A stretch of 8,482 nt of DNA, taken from NCBI GenBank assembly GCA_035622755.1, contig DASPUU010000282.1, forward strand, positions 1 to 8,482, given 5' to 3'. Each line of letters opens with the position of its first letter. Position 1 is the first letter of the stretch. The DNA comes from JADGRA01 sp035622755 (GTDB lineage: Bacteria > Myxococcota > Myxococcia > Myxococcales > Myxococcaceae). Of the stretch, positions 1 through 6,520 are shown one piece after another. The notes below the pieces were generated by a model that worked only from the letters and a program-made list of their open reading frames with translations, was not told the origin of the DNA and did no database searches. Made by a program: the position numbers and the translations under genes.

Positions 1-1
1 G

Positions 2-217
2 CTCACCGACGAGGCACGCGTGTCCATCGACCCGGCGCGCCGCCAGGAGCTCTACCGGAGCGCCGAGCGGCTGGTGGCCGCGGACTGCCCGCTCATCCCG
101 CTCTACCACGACCGGAGCTACGCCGCGGCCAGCTCCCGGGTGCAGGGGCTGCGGATGCACCAGACCCCGCCCACCGTGCGCTTCGATCAGCTCTGGCTCG
201 ATTCCGCCGAGGCCTGA
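2..217 (+). CDS. ABC transporter substrate-binding protein, peptide/nickel type (SBP_bac_5), C-terminal end only
   Basis: This is the last 71 codons of a gene that enters from the left edge; codons can be read from base 2 and the stop is TGA at 215-217. The residues LVAADCPLIPLYHDRSYAAA followed by a VQGLRMHQ segment and a final FDQLWL are typical of the C-terminal lobe of DppA/OppA-like binding proteins, where the 'P-L-Y' strand and the 'V-x-G' turn close domain I. Such proteins bind peptides or similar solutes in the periplasm and pass them to an ABC permease. The N-terminus, signal peptide and ligand pocket lie outside the window, so the ligand cannot be judged. A peptidase gene follows 52 nt downstream on the same strand, which fits a peptide-related role (inference). 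Confidence 0.8.
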   Translation, partial: LTDEARVSIDPARRQELYRSAERLVAADCPLIPLYHDRSYAAASSRVQGLRMHQTPPTVRFDQLWLDSAEA

Positions 218-239
218 GGGGAAGGGAGGCTAAGGTGCG

Positions 240-262
240 CCGGCTCTCCGCCGGAAAGGAGG
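240..262 (+). promoter_or_regulatory. Small hairpin followed by a strong ribosome binding site for the M24 peptidase gene
   Basis: Bases 240-244 (CCGGC) and 250-254 (GCCGG) form a 5-bp stem with a 5-nt loop. It is followed at once by AAAGGAGG, whose AGGAGG core is at 257-262, 7 nt before the GTG at 270. The Shine-Dalgarno sequence decides the GTG start. A regulatory role for the hairpin is only a possibility. Confidence 0.5.
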
Positions 263-269
263 AGCCCGC

Positions 270-1661
270 GTGCGCCCCCGACGTCGCATCCCTCGCCTCG
301 CCCTCGCCCTCCTCCCGCTCCTGGCCTTGCCCGGGGCAGCCGCCGATGCGCCGCCCCGGCCGGGGGCCTTCGGCTTCGCTCCCCTCCCCTGGAGCGAGGA
401 GCTGGCACTGCGGGAGCGCTGGCTCACCGAGCGTCAGGGCCTGCTCCTGGACATGATGCGGCGCCACGGGGTGGCGATGTGGATCGTCGTCAACGAGGAG
501 TTCCACGACGATCCGCTCACTGCCTGGGTGGCGCCCCCCCGTCCCTACGCCGGGCGACGCGACTTCTTCGTCTTCATCGACGCCGGGACGCGCGGGTTGC
601 GCAAGGTGGCCATCGCCGGCTTCGAGGAGGAGTCGGTGTCGCGCTTCTTCGACCCTCCGCCGGGGGCCAAGACTCCGGAGGCGGCCCTGGCCGCCCTGGT
701 CGCCGAGGTCGACCCGAAGACCATCGCCCTGTCCACCGGGGGCACGCGCGGGGTCACCCGGAGCCTGACCCGCGATTCCTACCGGGCGCTGGCCGAGGCC
801 CTCGGCCCGCGCCTGGAGCAGCGCTTCATCCCGGCCGAGCCGCTCATCGTGGACTATCTCGACACCCGGCTCCCGGAAGAGTTCGAGCCCTACCGGCGGA
901 TGGTGGCCCTCACCGACGCCATCGTCCGCGAGGCCTTCTCCAACTCGGTCATCCGGCCGGGGACGACGACGGTGGGTGACCTGCGGCGCTGGCTGTTCGA
1001 CGCGCTCTGGCGGGCCGGGGTGAGCACCTGGTTCCAGCCCGACCTCCGGGTCCAGCGGCCCGGCGCGACCCGGAAGACGTCCCGGGGGTTCCTGGCCATC
1101 GCCCCGGAGAGCGTCGTCCTCCAGCCGGGGGACGTGATTCACGTCGACTTCGGGGTGACCTACCTCGGCCTGAACACCGACTTCCAGCGGATGGGCTACA
1201 TCCTGCGCCCCGGCGAGACCGACGTCCCGGCCGGCCTGAAGGCTGCGCTCCGCAACACCAACGCCGTGCAGGACGCGCTGGTCCAGGAATCCCGGCCGGG
1301 GCGGAGCTCGGCCGAGGTCTACGACGCGGTCATGTCGGCCATGAAGGCCAGGGGCATCGAGGCCCAGGTCTACTCCCATCCGCTCGGGGCCCAGGGCCAC
1401 GGGCTCGGAGCGACCATCGACTTCCGCGCCGCCGGTCGGAAGGATCCGCCCCGCCCCTTGCGCGCCGGGAGCTGGCTGGCCATGGAGCTCAACGCCGCCA
1501 CCCCCGTCCCGGAGTGGGGGAGCGAGAAGGTGGCGGTGATGGAGGAGGACCCGGTCTACCTGACCGACGAAGGGTGGAAGTTCTTCGTCCCCCGGCAGAC
1601 GGAGTTCCTCCTCGTCCGCTCGGCCGACGCTCTCCCGGTCAGCCACCCAGCGAGTAGATGA
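270..1661 (+). CDS. Secreted M24-family metallopeptidase (Xaa-Pro aminopeptidase/prolidase-like)
   Basis: A 463-residue protein. The GTG start has AGGAGG 7 nt upstream and opens a Sec-type signal peptide: an arginine-rich start, a Leu/Ala core and probable cleavage after AAA at residues 23-25, so it should act in the periplasm. Residues about 40-200 form the creatinase-like N-terminal domain, and about 205-450 the pita-bread catalytic domain. The dinuclear metal ligands expected for the family can be seen: D293 (HVDFG), D304 (NTDFQR), H370 (SHPLG), E406 (MELN) and E425 or E426 (VMEED). H377 lies 7 residues after H370, as the transition-state histidine does in E. coli aminopeptidase P. The family removes N-terminal residues before proline or splits X-Pro dipeptides; exact specificity cannot be read from sequence. 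It lies behind a peptide-binding protein gene, suggesting peptide scavenging. Its last 23 nt overlap the convergent DUF481 gene. Confidence 0.9.
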   Translation: MRPRRRIPRLALALLPLLALPGAAADAPPRPGAFGFAPLPWSEELALRERWLTERQGLLLDMMRRHGVAMWIVVNEEFHDDPLTAWVAPPRPYAGRRDFFVFIDAGTRGLRKVAIAGFEEESVSRFFDPPPGAKTPEAALAALVAEVDPKTIALSTGGTRGVTRSLTRDSYRALAEALGPRLEQRFIPAEPLIVDYLDTRLPEEFEPYRRMVALTDAIVREAFSNSVIRPGTTTVGDLRRWLFDALWRAGVSTWFQPDLRVQRPGATRKTSRGFLAIAPESVVLQPGDVIHVDFGVTYLGLNTDFQRMGYILRPGETDVPAGLKAALRNTNAVQDALVQESRPGRSSAEVYDAVMSAMKARGIEAQVYSHPLGAQGHGLGATIDFRAAGRKDPPRPLRAGSWLAMELNAATPVPEWGSEKVAVMEEDPVYLTDEGWKFFVPRQTEFLLVRSADALPVSHPASR

Positions 1662-2592
1662 GCTGGACGGTGGTGATGGTGTCCGTGGTGTAGAGGAAGA
1701 GACGCGGGGTGGGCCCTCCCCCGGCCGGCGGGACATTGGGGATGGTGGACAGGGCCGGGGCCGAGTCGTAGCGCAGGACGAAGCTCACCCCGAGCGAGAG
1801 GGCGTCGTAGATCTGGGTGGTCAGGCCGATGCGCGCGTTGATCCGGTTGTCGGCCAGCACCGGCACGGTGTTCGGCTCGGTGGCGCTGTTGTAGGCGGCG
1901 TTCTCGGCGTTGAGGTTGGTCAGCCATTCCACCCCGGCGGTGAGCTGAGTGGTCTTGGCGATCTGCCAGGTGTAGGCCAGCGCCAGCCGGAGCGAGAAGA
2001 TGAAGTAGGTGGTGTCCACGTAGGGGTCGACGAAGGCGAAGTCGAAGCCGCCTTCTCCCCGCAGGGTGTGCTCGCCGGTCTTGATGAGCAGCGTGCTCGC
2101 GCCGATCTGCGCATCGCCGGTGAGCTTCTTGCCGGCGGCATAGTCGGAGCCGAGCACCGCCAGGGCGTAGAGCGAGGTCTCCCACTGGGCGTTGTTGTGG
2201 ATGACGAACTGGTCGAACCGGAATCCCAGGTCCCAGAGGCGGGCGCTGAGCCCGTTGATCTGCTGGAGCTGGTCCAGGCTGGTGACCGTGGTCGTCGGCG
2301 CCTGGAGGGTGGTGGACCGGGCGAAGGTGTAGTCGCCGAACATCGTGTACTTCTGCCAGATGGCGTCGTAGCTGGCCCGGGCGGCGGCGTTGACGCTCAG
2401 GGAGTTGGAGTTCCCGGTGAGCCAGAGCAGCCCGCCCTTCACCTCCGCCTTCCAGCCACCGGGCTTGGCGTCGTCCTTGGGCCGCTCGGTGTAGGTGAAC
2501 TTGGCGTCCTGGGCCCCGGCCGCCGTCGAGAGCGCGAGCACCACCGCCGCGAGCGTCCGGGCGCCCGCGCGACTCCAAGTCTTGGCGCTCAT
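1639..2592 (-). CDS. DUF481 family outer-membrane beta-barrel protein (YdiY-like)
   Basis: A 317-residue protein. The ATG at 2592 shares one base with the mscL stop (TGATG), and GAGGG lies about 8 nt upstream inside mscL. Residues 1-27 are a signal peptide (hydrophobic Ala/Val/Leu stretch, likely cleavage after AGA before QD). The mature part opens with the DUF481 hallmark GLLWLTGNSNSLSVNAAAR (about 54-72), then alternates strands rich in aromatic and aliphatic residues (e.g. FGDYTFARS, FFIF-like strands near 195-205, LSLGVSFVLRYDS). It ends in a short amphipathic strand (TTVQLIYSL), as beta-barrels do. The family is salt-induced in some enterobacteria but has no settled function. Translational coupling to the mechanosensitive channel suggests a shared envelope or osmotic role (inference). 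Its 3' end overlaps the oncoming M24 gene by 23 nt. Confidence 0.85.
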   Translation of the reverse strand: MSAKTWSRAGARTLAAVVLALSTAAGAQDAKFTYTERPKDDAKPGGWKAEVKGGLLWLTGNSNSLSVNAAARASYDAIWQKYTMFGDYTFARSTTLQAPTTTVTSLDQLQQINGLSARLWDLGFRFDQFVIHNNAQWETSLYALAVLGSDYAAGKKLTGDAQIGASTLLIKTGEHTLRGEGGFDFAFVDPYVDTTYFIFSLRLALAYTWQIAKTTQLTAGVEWLTNLNAENAAYNSATEPNTVPVLADNRINARIGLTTQIYDALSLGVSFVLRYDSAPALSTIPNVPPAGGGPTPRLFLYTTDTITTVQLIYSLGG

Positions 2593-2990
2593 CAGGAGGC
2601 CCTCGCCAGGACCACCGTGCAGAACTTGCAGCGCCGGGCGTCGATGGGAATCGTCTCCAGGCACTCCGGGCAGGTCTTGGTGCTCGGCTTGGCCTCCGGC
2701 TTCTTCATCACCGCCTCGCGGAGCTTGACCACCACGATGAAGATGACGAACGAGACGAGCAGGAAGTCGAGCACCGCTCCGAGAAACGGACCCAGCCCGA
2801 GCTTGAGCGGCGTCACGGTGAGCGTTCGCCAGTCCCCGCCCGGGGTGATGGCGTTGATGAGCGGCATGATGATCTGCTCGACGAGCGCGTTCACGATCTT
2901 GGTGAACGCGGCGCCGATGACCACTGCCACTGCCAGGTCGAGGACGTTGCCCTTGAGGGCGAAGCCCTGCCACTCCTTCCACATCCCCAT
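2592..2990 (-). CDS. mscL: Large-conductance mechanosensitive channel MscL with C-terminal zinc ribbon
   Basis: A 132-residue inner-membrane channel that opens under membrane tension to release solutes on hypo-osmotic shock. The start MGMWKEWQGFALKGNVLDLAV matches the MscL N-terminal amphipathic helix and first membrane helix (about 17-43, including AVAVVIGAAFTKIVNALVE). The second helix covers about 68-90 (LGAVLDFLLVSFVIFIVVV). Instead of the usual charged C-terminal bundle helix the tail carries CPEC (107-110) and CKFC (121-124), a four-cysteine zinc ribbon. I chose the ATG at 2990 because a GGAG sequence lies about 9 nt upstream; an in-frame ATG at 2984 would sit too far from it. It is followed immediately by the DUF481 gene with a TGATG overlap. 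Confidence 0.95.
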   Translation of the reverse strand: MGMWKEWQGFALKGNVLDLAVAVVIGAAFTKIVNALVEQIIMPLINAITPGGDWRTLTVTPLKLGLGPFLGAVLDFLLVSFVIFIVVVKLREAVMKKPEAKPSTKTCPECLETIPIDARRCKFCTVVLARAS

Positions 2991-3031
2991 CGAGATACCC
3001 TCCCAGTCCGGAAGCCCGGGCACCCTAGGGC

Positions 3032-3070
3032 AGCCGGCGCGGGGCAGGTAAGCGCAAAGTGGCGCCGGCT
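3032..3070 (-). terminator. 9-bp perfect inverted repeat between the glycosidase-like gene and mscL
   Basis: AGCCGGCGC (3032-3040) and GCGCCGGCT (3062-3070) are exact reverse complements with a 21-nt spacer. They lie in the 113-nt gap after the glycosidase-like stop (3104) and before the mscL start (2990). The stem is strong, but no T-run follows on the minus strand, so it is not a classical intrinsic terminator. It may be a weak terminator, an RNA 3'-end stabiliser, or chance in GC-rich DNA. Confidence 0.4.
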
Positions 3071-3103
3071 TGGTGGGCCCGGGGAATGTCCGGCCCGCGA
3101 CCC

Positions 3104-4498
3104 TCAGACCGGGGCGGCGGCCAGACCCCGTCCGGAGGGCTCCGCGTCGGCCGGCGAGGAACGCACCCGGTCCTCGGCTTCCGCCTCGTCGATGTCCCGG
3201 GCCGGCGACGCCGCTGCGGGAAGGGGCGGCGCGAGGGTCGGGGCCGCGGCCGCCACCGGCGGCTCGGTCCGGAAGGGACGACGGTGGAGGTGAGCGGCGT
3301 GGTTCTTGGCCCACTGGGCGAGCTGCCCGTCCTGTCCACCGCGTCCGTCGACCGCCCGGACGCTCCACACGAGCGCTCCGCCGTAGCCGGCGCTCCGGGC
3401 GGTGTCGAGCACCGTCTTCACGCTCTTGCGCCGGGTGGCCGCCGGGAAGGCGCCCAGGACGAGGGGCCGGTCGAGCCTCAGGTCGGCCACCGCCTGTCGC
3501 AGCCGTGCGTCGCCGTACGGCTCCCACCAGTGCACCTGGTAGAAATCGAGCCCCAGCCCCTGCACCAGCTGAAGGTTGGCCGTGCTGGCCAGCCCGACGG
3601 TGGCCAGCGCCCGCGTGTGCCGGTGGACCGCGTTCACCGCCGCGCCGAGGAAGGCGCGCATCGCCTCCGCCTCGATGAGGGCCGGACCCGGAGCGTCGCC
3701 CCCGCCGAGCCCGAGCCGCCGCCCGACCCGGCTCACCGAGCCCCCGAGCTTTCGGAGGAGCCGCGGCCGGCGGCGCGGGGCGGGGGGCTCGGGATTCCGC
3801 ATCCCGGAGGTGACGCACTCGGGCTCGTCGAAGACGTCCCACCCGTCGATGGCCGGGTGCTCCCCGTAGTGCGCCAGCAGGGGAACGAGGACCCGCTCGA
3901 GCAGCGCCTGTCGCTTCTCCGCGTCGGCGAGCAGCGCGCCGTGCCCGCCGCCGCTCACGCCGTCGACCACCGAGGGGGCGGCCACCAGGCCGGCGTCGAA
4001 GAGGACGAGCAGGAGCCCGAGCCGATGACGCTCGGCGGCGGCGAGGAGCACGTCGACGTCGGAGAACACCGACCCGTCCAGACCTTCCGGCGTCCCGTCC
4101 GGCGCCAGCCGGATGCCGGCCCGGCCATCGCAGAACACGAAGACGCGGGCGTGCTGGACTCCGTCCCTGCGGAGCCTGGCCAGCGCTGCATCGAGGAGGC
4201 CGGCCGCCGACGCGTCCGCGTGCAGCCCGCCCTGGGGCGTCGCCGCCGAGCTGCCATAGTCGAGCCCGTAACGGACCCAGGGCAGGTTGGCGCCGAGGAG
4301 AAATCGGTTGGGCCCGAAAGCGGGAGCCGACTCGGCCAGCGGCCCGGGGAGCTCGGTGGCATTGAAGGACAGCCAGGGCGCCGGGCGAGTGCCCTCTCCG
4401 TTCGGAGCCCGGGCGTCGGTCCGTCCGCGCGTCGTGCCCGTTCCCCGGCCGGGCCGACGGGGGTCGGCCACCGGGCGCAGGCACGCGGGATTCTTCAT
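3104..4498 (-). CDS. Clan GH-A (GH5-like) TIM-barrel glycosidase homologue, probable loss of the nucleophile
   Basis: A 464-residue protein from the ATG at 4498. The fold is suggested by strands in the clan GH-A order: LLGANLPWVRYGLDYG (67-82, entry strand), ARVFVFCDGR, GLLLVLFDAG, then GWDVFDEPE (219-227) with E225 at the acid/base position, DFYQVHWWEPYG (318-329) and GYGGALVWSV (381-390). The strand that should carry the nucleophile Glu (usually G-E-F) reads PLVLGAFPAA, with A350 in its place, so retaining hydrolysis is doubtful. An Arg-rich insertion (about 240-262) and a Pro/Ala-rich tail (about 408-464) look disordered. No signal peptide is visible, so the location is unclear. The start is uncertain: GGGGGAG lies only about 2 nt before this ATG, and other in-frame starts exist at 4549, 4567 (ATG) and 4576 (TTG). 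The substrate is unknown. Confidence 0.7.
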   Translation of the reverse strand: MKNPACLRPVADPRRPGRGTGTTRGRTDARAPNGEGTRPAPWLSFNATELPGPLAESAPAFGPNRFLLGANLPWVRYGLDYGSSAATPQGGLHADASAAGLLDAALARLRRDGVQHARVFVFCDGRAGIRLAPDGTPEGLDGSVFSDVDVLLAAAERHRLGLLLVLFDAGLVAAPSVVDGVSGGGHGALLADAEKRQALLERVLVPLLAHYGEHPAIDGWDVFDEPECVTSGMRNPEPPAPRRRPRLLRKLGGSVSRVGRRLGLGGGDAPGPALIEAEAMRAFLGAAVNAVHRHTRALATVGLASTANLQLVQGLGLDFYQVHWWEPYGDARLRQAVADLRLDRPLVLGAFPAATRRKSVKTVLDTARSAGYGGALVWSVRAVDGRGGQDGQLAQWAKNHAAHLHRRPFRTEPPVAAAAPTLAPPLPAAASPARDIDEAEAEDRVRSSPADAEPSGRGLAAAPV

Positions 4499-4584
4499 CT
4501 CTCCCCCAGCAGGTGACTGGGTCAAATCGGACCGTCCGAGGCGCGGCATACTCCCCGAACGGCGCATCGCAATCAATGTGAAAA

Positions 4585-4590
4585 ATTATG
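4585..4590 (-). promoter_or_regulatory. Possible -10 element (CATAAT) before the glycosidase-like gene
   Basis: The stretch 4569-4608 is a marked AT-rich island in otherwise GC-rich DNA, spanning the last codons of rlmN and the space after its stop. On the minus strand it contains CATAAT followed by a run of five T. No convincing -35 box lies 17 nt upstream. A promoter giving the downstream gene its own transcription is an inference from composition only. Confidence 0.3.
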
Positions 4591-4594
4591 GACT

Positions 4595-5626
4595 TCAGGC
4601 CTGTATGAGTTCGCCGCCCACGGCCGTCCCGGCGAGCGTTCCACATGCCGCCAGGATGTCCTTGCCCCCCGAATAGCGCCGGGCCACCGGCGCCTGGAGG
4701 ACCTGCAGCTCGTCCCGGAAGCGGGCGAGCTCGTCCGCCCCCGGGGGCCGGTAGCGCCCGCTGGGATCGGTCACCTCGATGAGATCGAGCTTGATGGGAA
4801 TCCCCCGGAAGGCGCGGGCCAGGGCCTCGGCATCCTCGCGCCCGGTGTTGAACCCGGCGATGAGCACGTAGGCCAGCATCGCCCGCTCCCGGCGCACCGC
4901 CGCATACTCGCGGACGGCACCGACCAGGTCGGCGAACGGGTGGGTGGCCTCGATGGGCATCACCCGGCCGCGCTTCTCGGGGATGGCCGAGGTCACGGAG
5001 AAGATGAGCCGGTAGGGATGGCCCTCGGCCACGTAGCGGTGGATGGCGGGCACCACGCCGGCGGTGGAGAGGGAGATGGCGCGCGCCGAGATGGCCAGCC
5101 CGGCCGGGTGGCTGAGGATGCGCGCCGCGCGGAGGACCTCGACCGGGTTGAGGAGCGGCTCCCCCATGCCCATGAAGACCACGCCCGTCACCGGACGGTC
5201 CGCCTCGGCTCGGATGCGGAGGACCTGATCGACCATCTCCCAGGTGCGCAGGTTGCGATCGAAGCCGAGGCGACCGGTGCTGCAGAAGTCGCAGGCCAGG
5301 GCGCATCCCACCTGGGAGGAGACGCACACCACGTATTTCCGGTCGAAGAGGGGGATGCGGACCGCCTCGAAGCGGCCTCCGGCCGGCGACTGGAAGAGGT
5401 ACTTGACGAAGCCGTCCGGCGCGCGCCGGCGCTCCAGCACCTCGAGCGAGGGGAGCTCGCCGCGGGCGAGCACGTGGTCGCGGACCGCGCGCGGCACCTG
5501 TGCCACCTGGCGCAGCGCCGCCAGGTCCGGGGCTCCGTGGGCGAAGACGCGGGCGAACAGCTTCCGCACCGCCACCGGGGGCGGCGAGAGCGGAGCGAGC
5601 GCCCGGGTCCACTCCTCGAGCGCCAT
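4595..5626 (-). CDS. rlmN: RlmN/Cfr-family radical SAM methyltransferase (probable 23S rRNA adenine C2 methyltransferase)
   Basis: A 343-residue protein; E. coli RlmN has 384, the difference being a shorter N-terminal domain. The radical SAM cluster motif CX3CX2C is C108-C112-C115 in the stretch CALACDFCSTGRLGFDRNL, followed by the SAM-contact GMGEP motif (153-157). The two RlmN-specific redox cysteines are also kept: C101, 7 residues before the first cluster cysteine (CVSSQVGC), and C328 near the end (GKDILAACG). This makes an active C-methylating enzyme likely. RlmN methylates C2 of A2503 in 23S rRNA and A37 of some tRNAs; Cfr methylates C8, and sequence alone does not fully exclude it. I chose the ATG at 5626, 16 nt after the anti-sigma stop, with GAGGTG about 12 nt upstream; the in-frame GTG at 5641 is an alternative. 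It is probably co-transcribed with the sigma/anti-sigma pair. Confidence 0.88.
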   Translation of the reverse strand: MALEEWTRALAPLSPPPVAVRKLFARVFAHGAPDLAALRQVAQVPRAVRDHVLARGELPSLEVLERRRAPDGFVKYLFQSPAGGRFEAVRIPLFDRKYVVCVSSQVGCALACDFCSTGRLGFDRNLRTWEMVDQVLRIRAEADRPVTGVVFMGMGEPLLNPVEVLRAARILSHPAGLAISARAISLSTAGVVPAIHRYVAEGHPYRLIFSVTSAIPEKRGRVMPIEATHPFADLVGAVREYAAVRRERAMLAYVLIAGFNTGREDAEALARAFRGIPIKLDLIEVTDPSGRYRPPGADELARFRDELQVLQAPVARRYSGGKDILAACGTLAGTAVGGELIQA

Positions 5627-5642
5627 GCTCTTGAGGTTCACC

Positions 5643-5879
5643 TCACTTCGCCTGGCACTTGCTGCGCAGGAAGGCCTTGAGCTTGTCCGCCATCTCGTCC
5701 GGCATCTGATCCACCAGGGCGCGGCGAGCGAGCTTGGGCGTGGCACGGTAGGTGTTCAGGAAGTCGACACATGGGGTACATCCGTGCAGGTGCTCCCGCA
5801 GCTTCTGGACGTCCTCCTCGGAGAGCTCCCCGTCGACGTACTCGAGGAGCGAGTGGATCGAGTCCTTGCAAGTGAACAT
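5643..5879 (-). CDS. Soluble zinc-binding anti-sigma factor (ZAS / zf-HC2 type)
   Basis: A 78-residue protein. The motif HLHGCTPC gives H30-x3-C34-x2-C37, and C4 lies 26 residues before H30. This is the same spacing as the four zinc ligands of RsrA (C11, H37, C41, C44). The segment LLEYVDGELSEEDVQKLREHL is the usual zf-HC2 helix pair that grips the sigma factor. There is no membrane helix, so it acts in the cytoplasm. One further cysteine (C75) lies near the end. It directly follows the ECF sigma gene, its presumed target. Start choice: ATG 5879 places the first ligand cysteine at residue 4, as is common, with AGGGGG about 12 nt upstream. A GTG at 5927 would give 94 residues and a 4-nt GTGA overlap with the sigma gene, but its extra codons include ATT, AGG and AGA, rare in this DNA. 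Confidence 0.85.
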   Translation of the reverse strand: MFTCKDSIHSLLEYVDGELSEEDVQKLREHLHGCTPCVDFLNTYRATPKLARRALVDQMPDEMADKLKAFLRSKCQAK

Positions 5880-5923
5880 GCGGTGTCTGAGCCCCCTAAT
5901 GATGCTGGGATCGGCCGCGCGTT

Positions 5924-6520
5924 TCACACTTCTTTGTAAAAGGCATCGATCTCCTCCCGGAGCGCAAGACGTGCGCGGTGCAGCCGGCTCTTCACCGCCG
6001 GCACCGAGAGCTCCATCATTTCCGCGATTTCCTCGTAGGAGAGCCCCTCCACGTCCTTGAGCAGGAAGACCTCCCGGTAGCCCTCCGGCAGGCGGTCCGT
6101 CGCCTGGCGGATGGCGCGGCCGAGCTCCTCGTCGAGCACCCTCTCGTCCGCCCGCCGGCTCCAGTCGACCTCCGGGTACTCGGCCAGGCTCCCGCGCTCG
6201 GTGAACTCCGGGCCCCGCAGCTCCTCGGTGGCGGCCTCGACCACGCGCTGGTGGCGCAGGCGCATGAGGGCCTGGTTGGCGGCGATGCGATGCACCCAGC
6301 TCCCGAAGGCCGCCTCGCCGCGGAAGCTCTTGAGGTTCTGGTAGGCGGAGAGAAAGGTGTCCTGGACGATCTCCGCCGCGTCGGCCTCGGAGCGCGTCAT
6401 GCGCAGCGCCAGGCCGTAGACACGGTCCCGGTGGCGCTCCACCAGCTGCTCGAAGGCGTCGATGTCGCCCTCCTGGGCACGCTCGAGCAGTGCGCGATCC
6501 TCGAGGGCGGCGTCGTTCAC
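5924..6520 (-). CDS. ECF-family RNA polymerase sigma factor (sigma-70, SigE/RpoE type)
   Basis: A 198-residue protein with only the two domains of an ECF sigma factor. Region 2 spans about 9-93 and contains AAEIVQDTFLSAYQNLKSF and FGSWVHRIAANQAL (core binding and -10 recognition). Region 4 spans about 135-192 and contains LPEGYREVFLLKDVEGLSYEE, AEMMELSVPAVKSRLHRARL (the -35 helix-turn-helix). The linker between them lacks region 3, as expected. It should direct polymerase to a stress or signal regulon when released by the anti-sigma gene just downstream. The GTG start overlaps the stop of the upstream binding-protein gene (GTGA), with GAGGTG 5 nt upstream inside that gene, so translation is probably coupled. 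No candidate autoregulated promoter could be identified by eye. Confidence 0.95.
   Translation of the reverse strand: MNDAALEDRALLERAQEGDIDAFEQLVERHRDRVYGLALRMTRSEADAAEIVQDTFLSAYQNLKSFRGEAAFGSWVHRIAANQALMRLRHQRVVEAATEELRGPEFTERGSLAEYPEVDWSRRADERVLDEELGRAIRQATDRLPEGYREVFLLKDVEGLSYEEIAEMMELSVPAVKSRLHRARLALREEIDAFYKEV

Noticed and set aside
270..320. Twin-arginine (Tat) signal on the M24 peptidase
   Set aside because: The start has several arginines, but not the S-R-R-x-F-L-K order; a normal Sec signal explains it better.
93..1736. A 547-codon minus-strand open frame across the M24 gene
   Set aside because: It is antisense to a gene with clear metal-ligand motifs; its translation is Arg/Pro/Gly-rich with no domain, as expected for shadow frames in GC-rich DNA.
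2068..3051. A plus-strand open frame opposite DUF481 and mscL
   Set aside because: Antisense to two well-supported genes, with no domain or good ribosome binding site seen.
3059..4516. A 485-codon plus-strand open frame opposite the glycosidase-like gene
   Set aside because: Low-complexity translation without recognisable motifs, while the opposite strand shows ordered clan GH-A strands.
2592..5612. A 1006-codon minus-strand open frame
   Set aside because: It is a fusion of shadow sequence: its last 132 codons are MscL, and the rest runs out of frame through the glycosidase-like and rlmN genes. MscL has its own start and ribosome binding site at 2990.
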